Positions 14,579 to 14,653 of a DNA stretch of 14,653 nt are shown here, in pieces. Below the pieces are notes generated by a model. It ran no database searches, was not told the DNA's origin, and was given only the letters and a program-made list of their open reading frames with translations. The first letter of the stretch is position 1. The number at the start of each line of letters is the position of its first letter. The translations under genes were made by a program, and so were the position numbers. Source of the stretch: Robiginitomaculum sp. (lineage in GTDB: Bacteria > Pseudomonadota > Alphaproteobacteria > Caulobacterales > Maricaulaceae); assembly GCA_026993275.1 (NCBI GenBank), contig JALWUB010000346.1, positions 1-14,653 on the forward strand, written 5' to 3'.

Positions 14579-14653
14579 AGCCCTTAAGAGAAAAGCAACC
14601 AAAACGCGCGAAAAGCCTGACGGGGACACAATTGGGATACAGGCATGGATTCT

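Noticed and set aside
13811..14629. 272-codon frame on the minus strand
   Set aside because: Antisense to the YqaJ-type nuclease, whose catalytic motifs are clear.
14645..14653. ATG at the right edge as start of a next gene
   Set aside because: Only three codons are visible and no ribosome site precedes it.

Overview
The window looks like a chromosomal segment of a GC-rich alphaproteobacterium. The evidence is gene content and order (end of holB, tatD and a PhnP-like metallo-beta-lactamase gene; a MucR/Ros regulator; glyA-nrdR-nusB-thiL) plus small palindromic repeats of a type common in Caulobacterales, Sphingomonadales and related groups. A hyphomonad- or caulobacter-like lineage is a reasonable guess, but no rRNA or other marker here fixes it.

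Layout. (1) 1-2596, plus strand: a tight informational cluster. It holds the 3' part of holB (clamp-loader delta'), tatD (DNase-like metal hydrolase) and an MBL-fold hydrolase, with a 3-base gap and then a 4-base ATGA overlap. (2) 2597-3004, minus strand: a MucR-family regulator, abutting the MBL gene tail to tail. (3) 3005-3378: an AT-rich, hairpin-rich divergent intergenic region between mucR and glyA. (4) 3379-7252, plus strand: glyA, nrdR, nusB, thiL and a small exported protein. This is one-carbon metabolism, repression of ribonucleotide reductase, rRNA antitermination and thiamine diphosphate synthesis, mostly joined by 1- to 4-base overlaps. The riboflavin genes that usually sit between nrdR and nusB in alphaproteobacteria are absent. 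(5) 7253-8156: about 900 bases without a convincing gene, carrying at least six short inverted repeats of several families and an exact 22-base direct repeat. (6) 8157-10646, minus strand: a large secreted metzincin-type zinc metalloprotease. (7) 10859-12682, plus strand, divergent from the protease: a secreted, probably beta-rich protein of unknown function. Both genes have similar-looking promoters. (8) 12696-13877, minus strand: a CoxE-like von Willebrand A protein with a possible leaderless promoter and no MoxR ATPase next to it. (9) 13976-14578, plus strand: a YqaJ/lambda-exonuclease-type nuclease, possibly the edge of a phage-derived segment that continues past the window.

Most of the window is ordinary housekeeping DNA. 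The parts most worth a second look are the MucR protein that lacks most of its zinc ligands, the structured glyA leader, the repeat-filled interval whose last unit contains the stop codon of the protease, and the divergent protease/orphan secreted protein pair. I found no CRISPR array, tRNA, rRNA, insertion sequence or clear rho-independent terminator. I did not find a convincing new multi-gene system.
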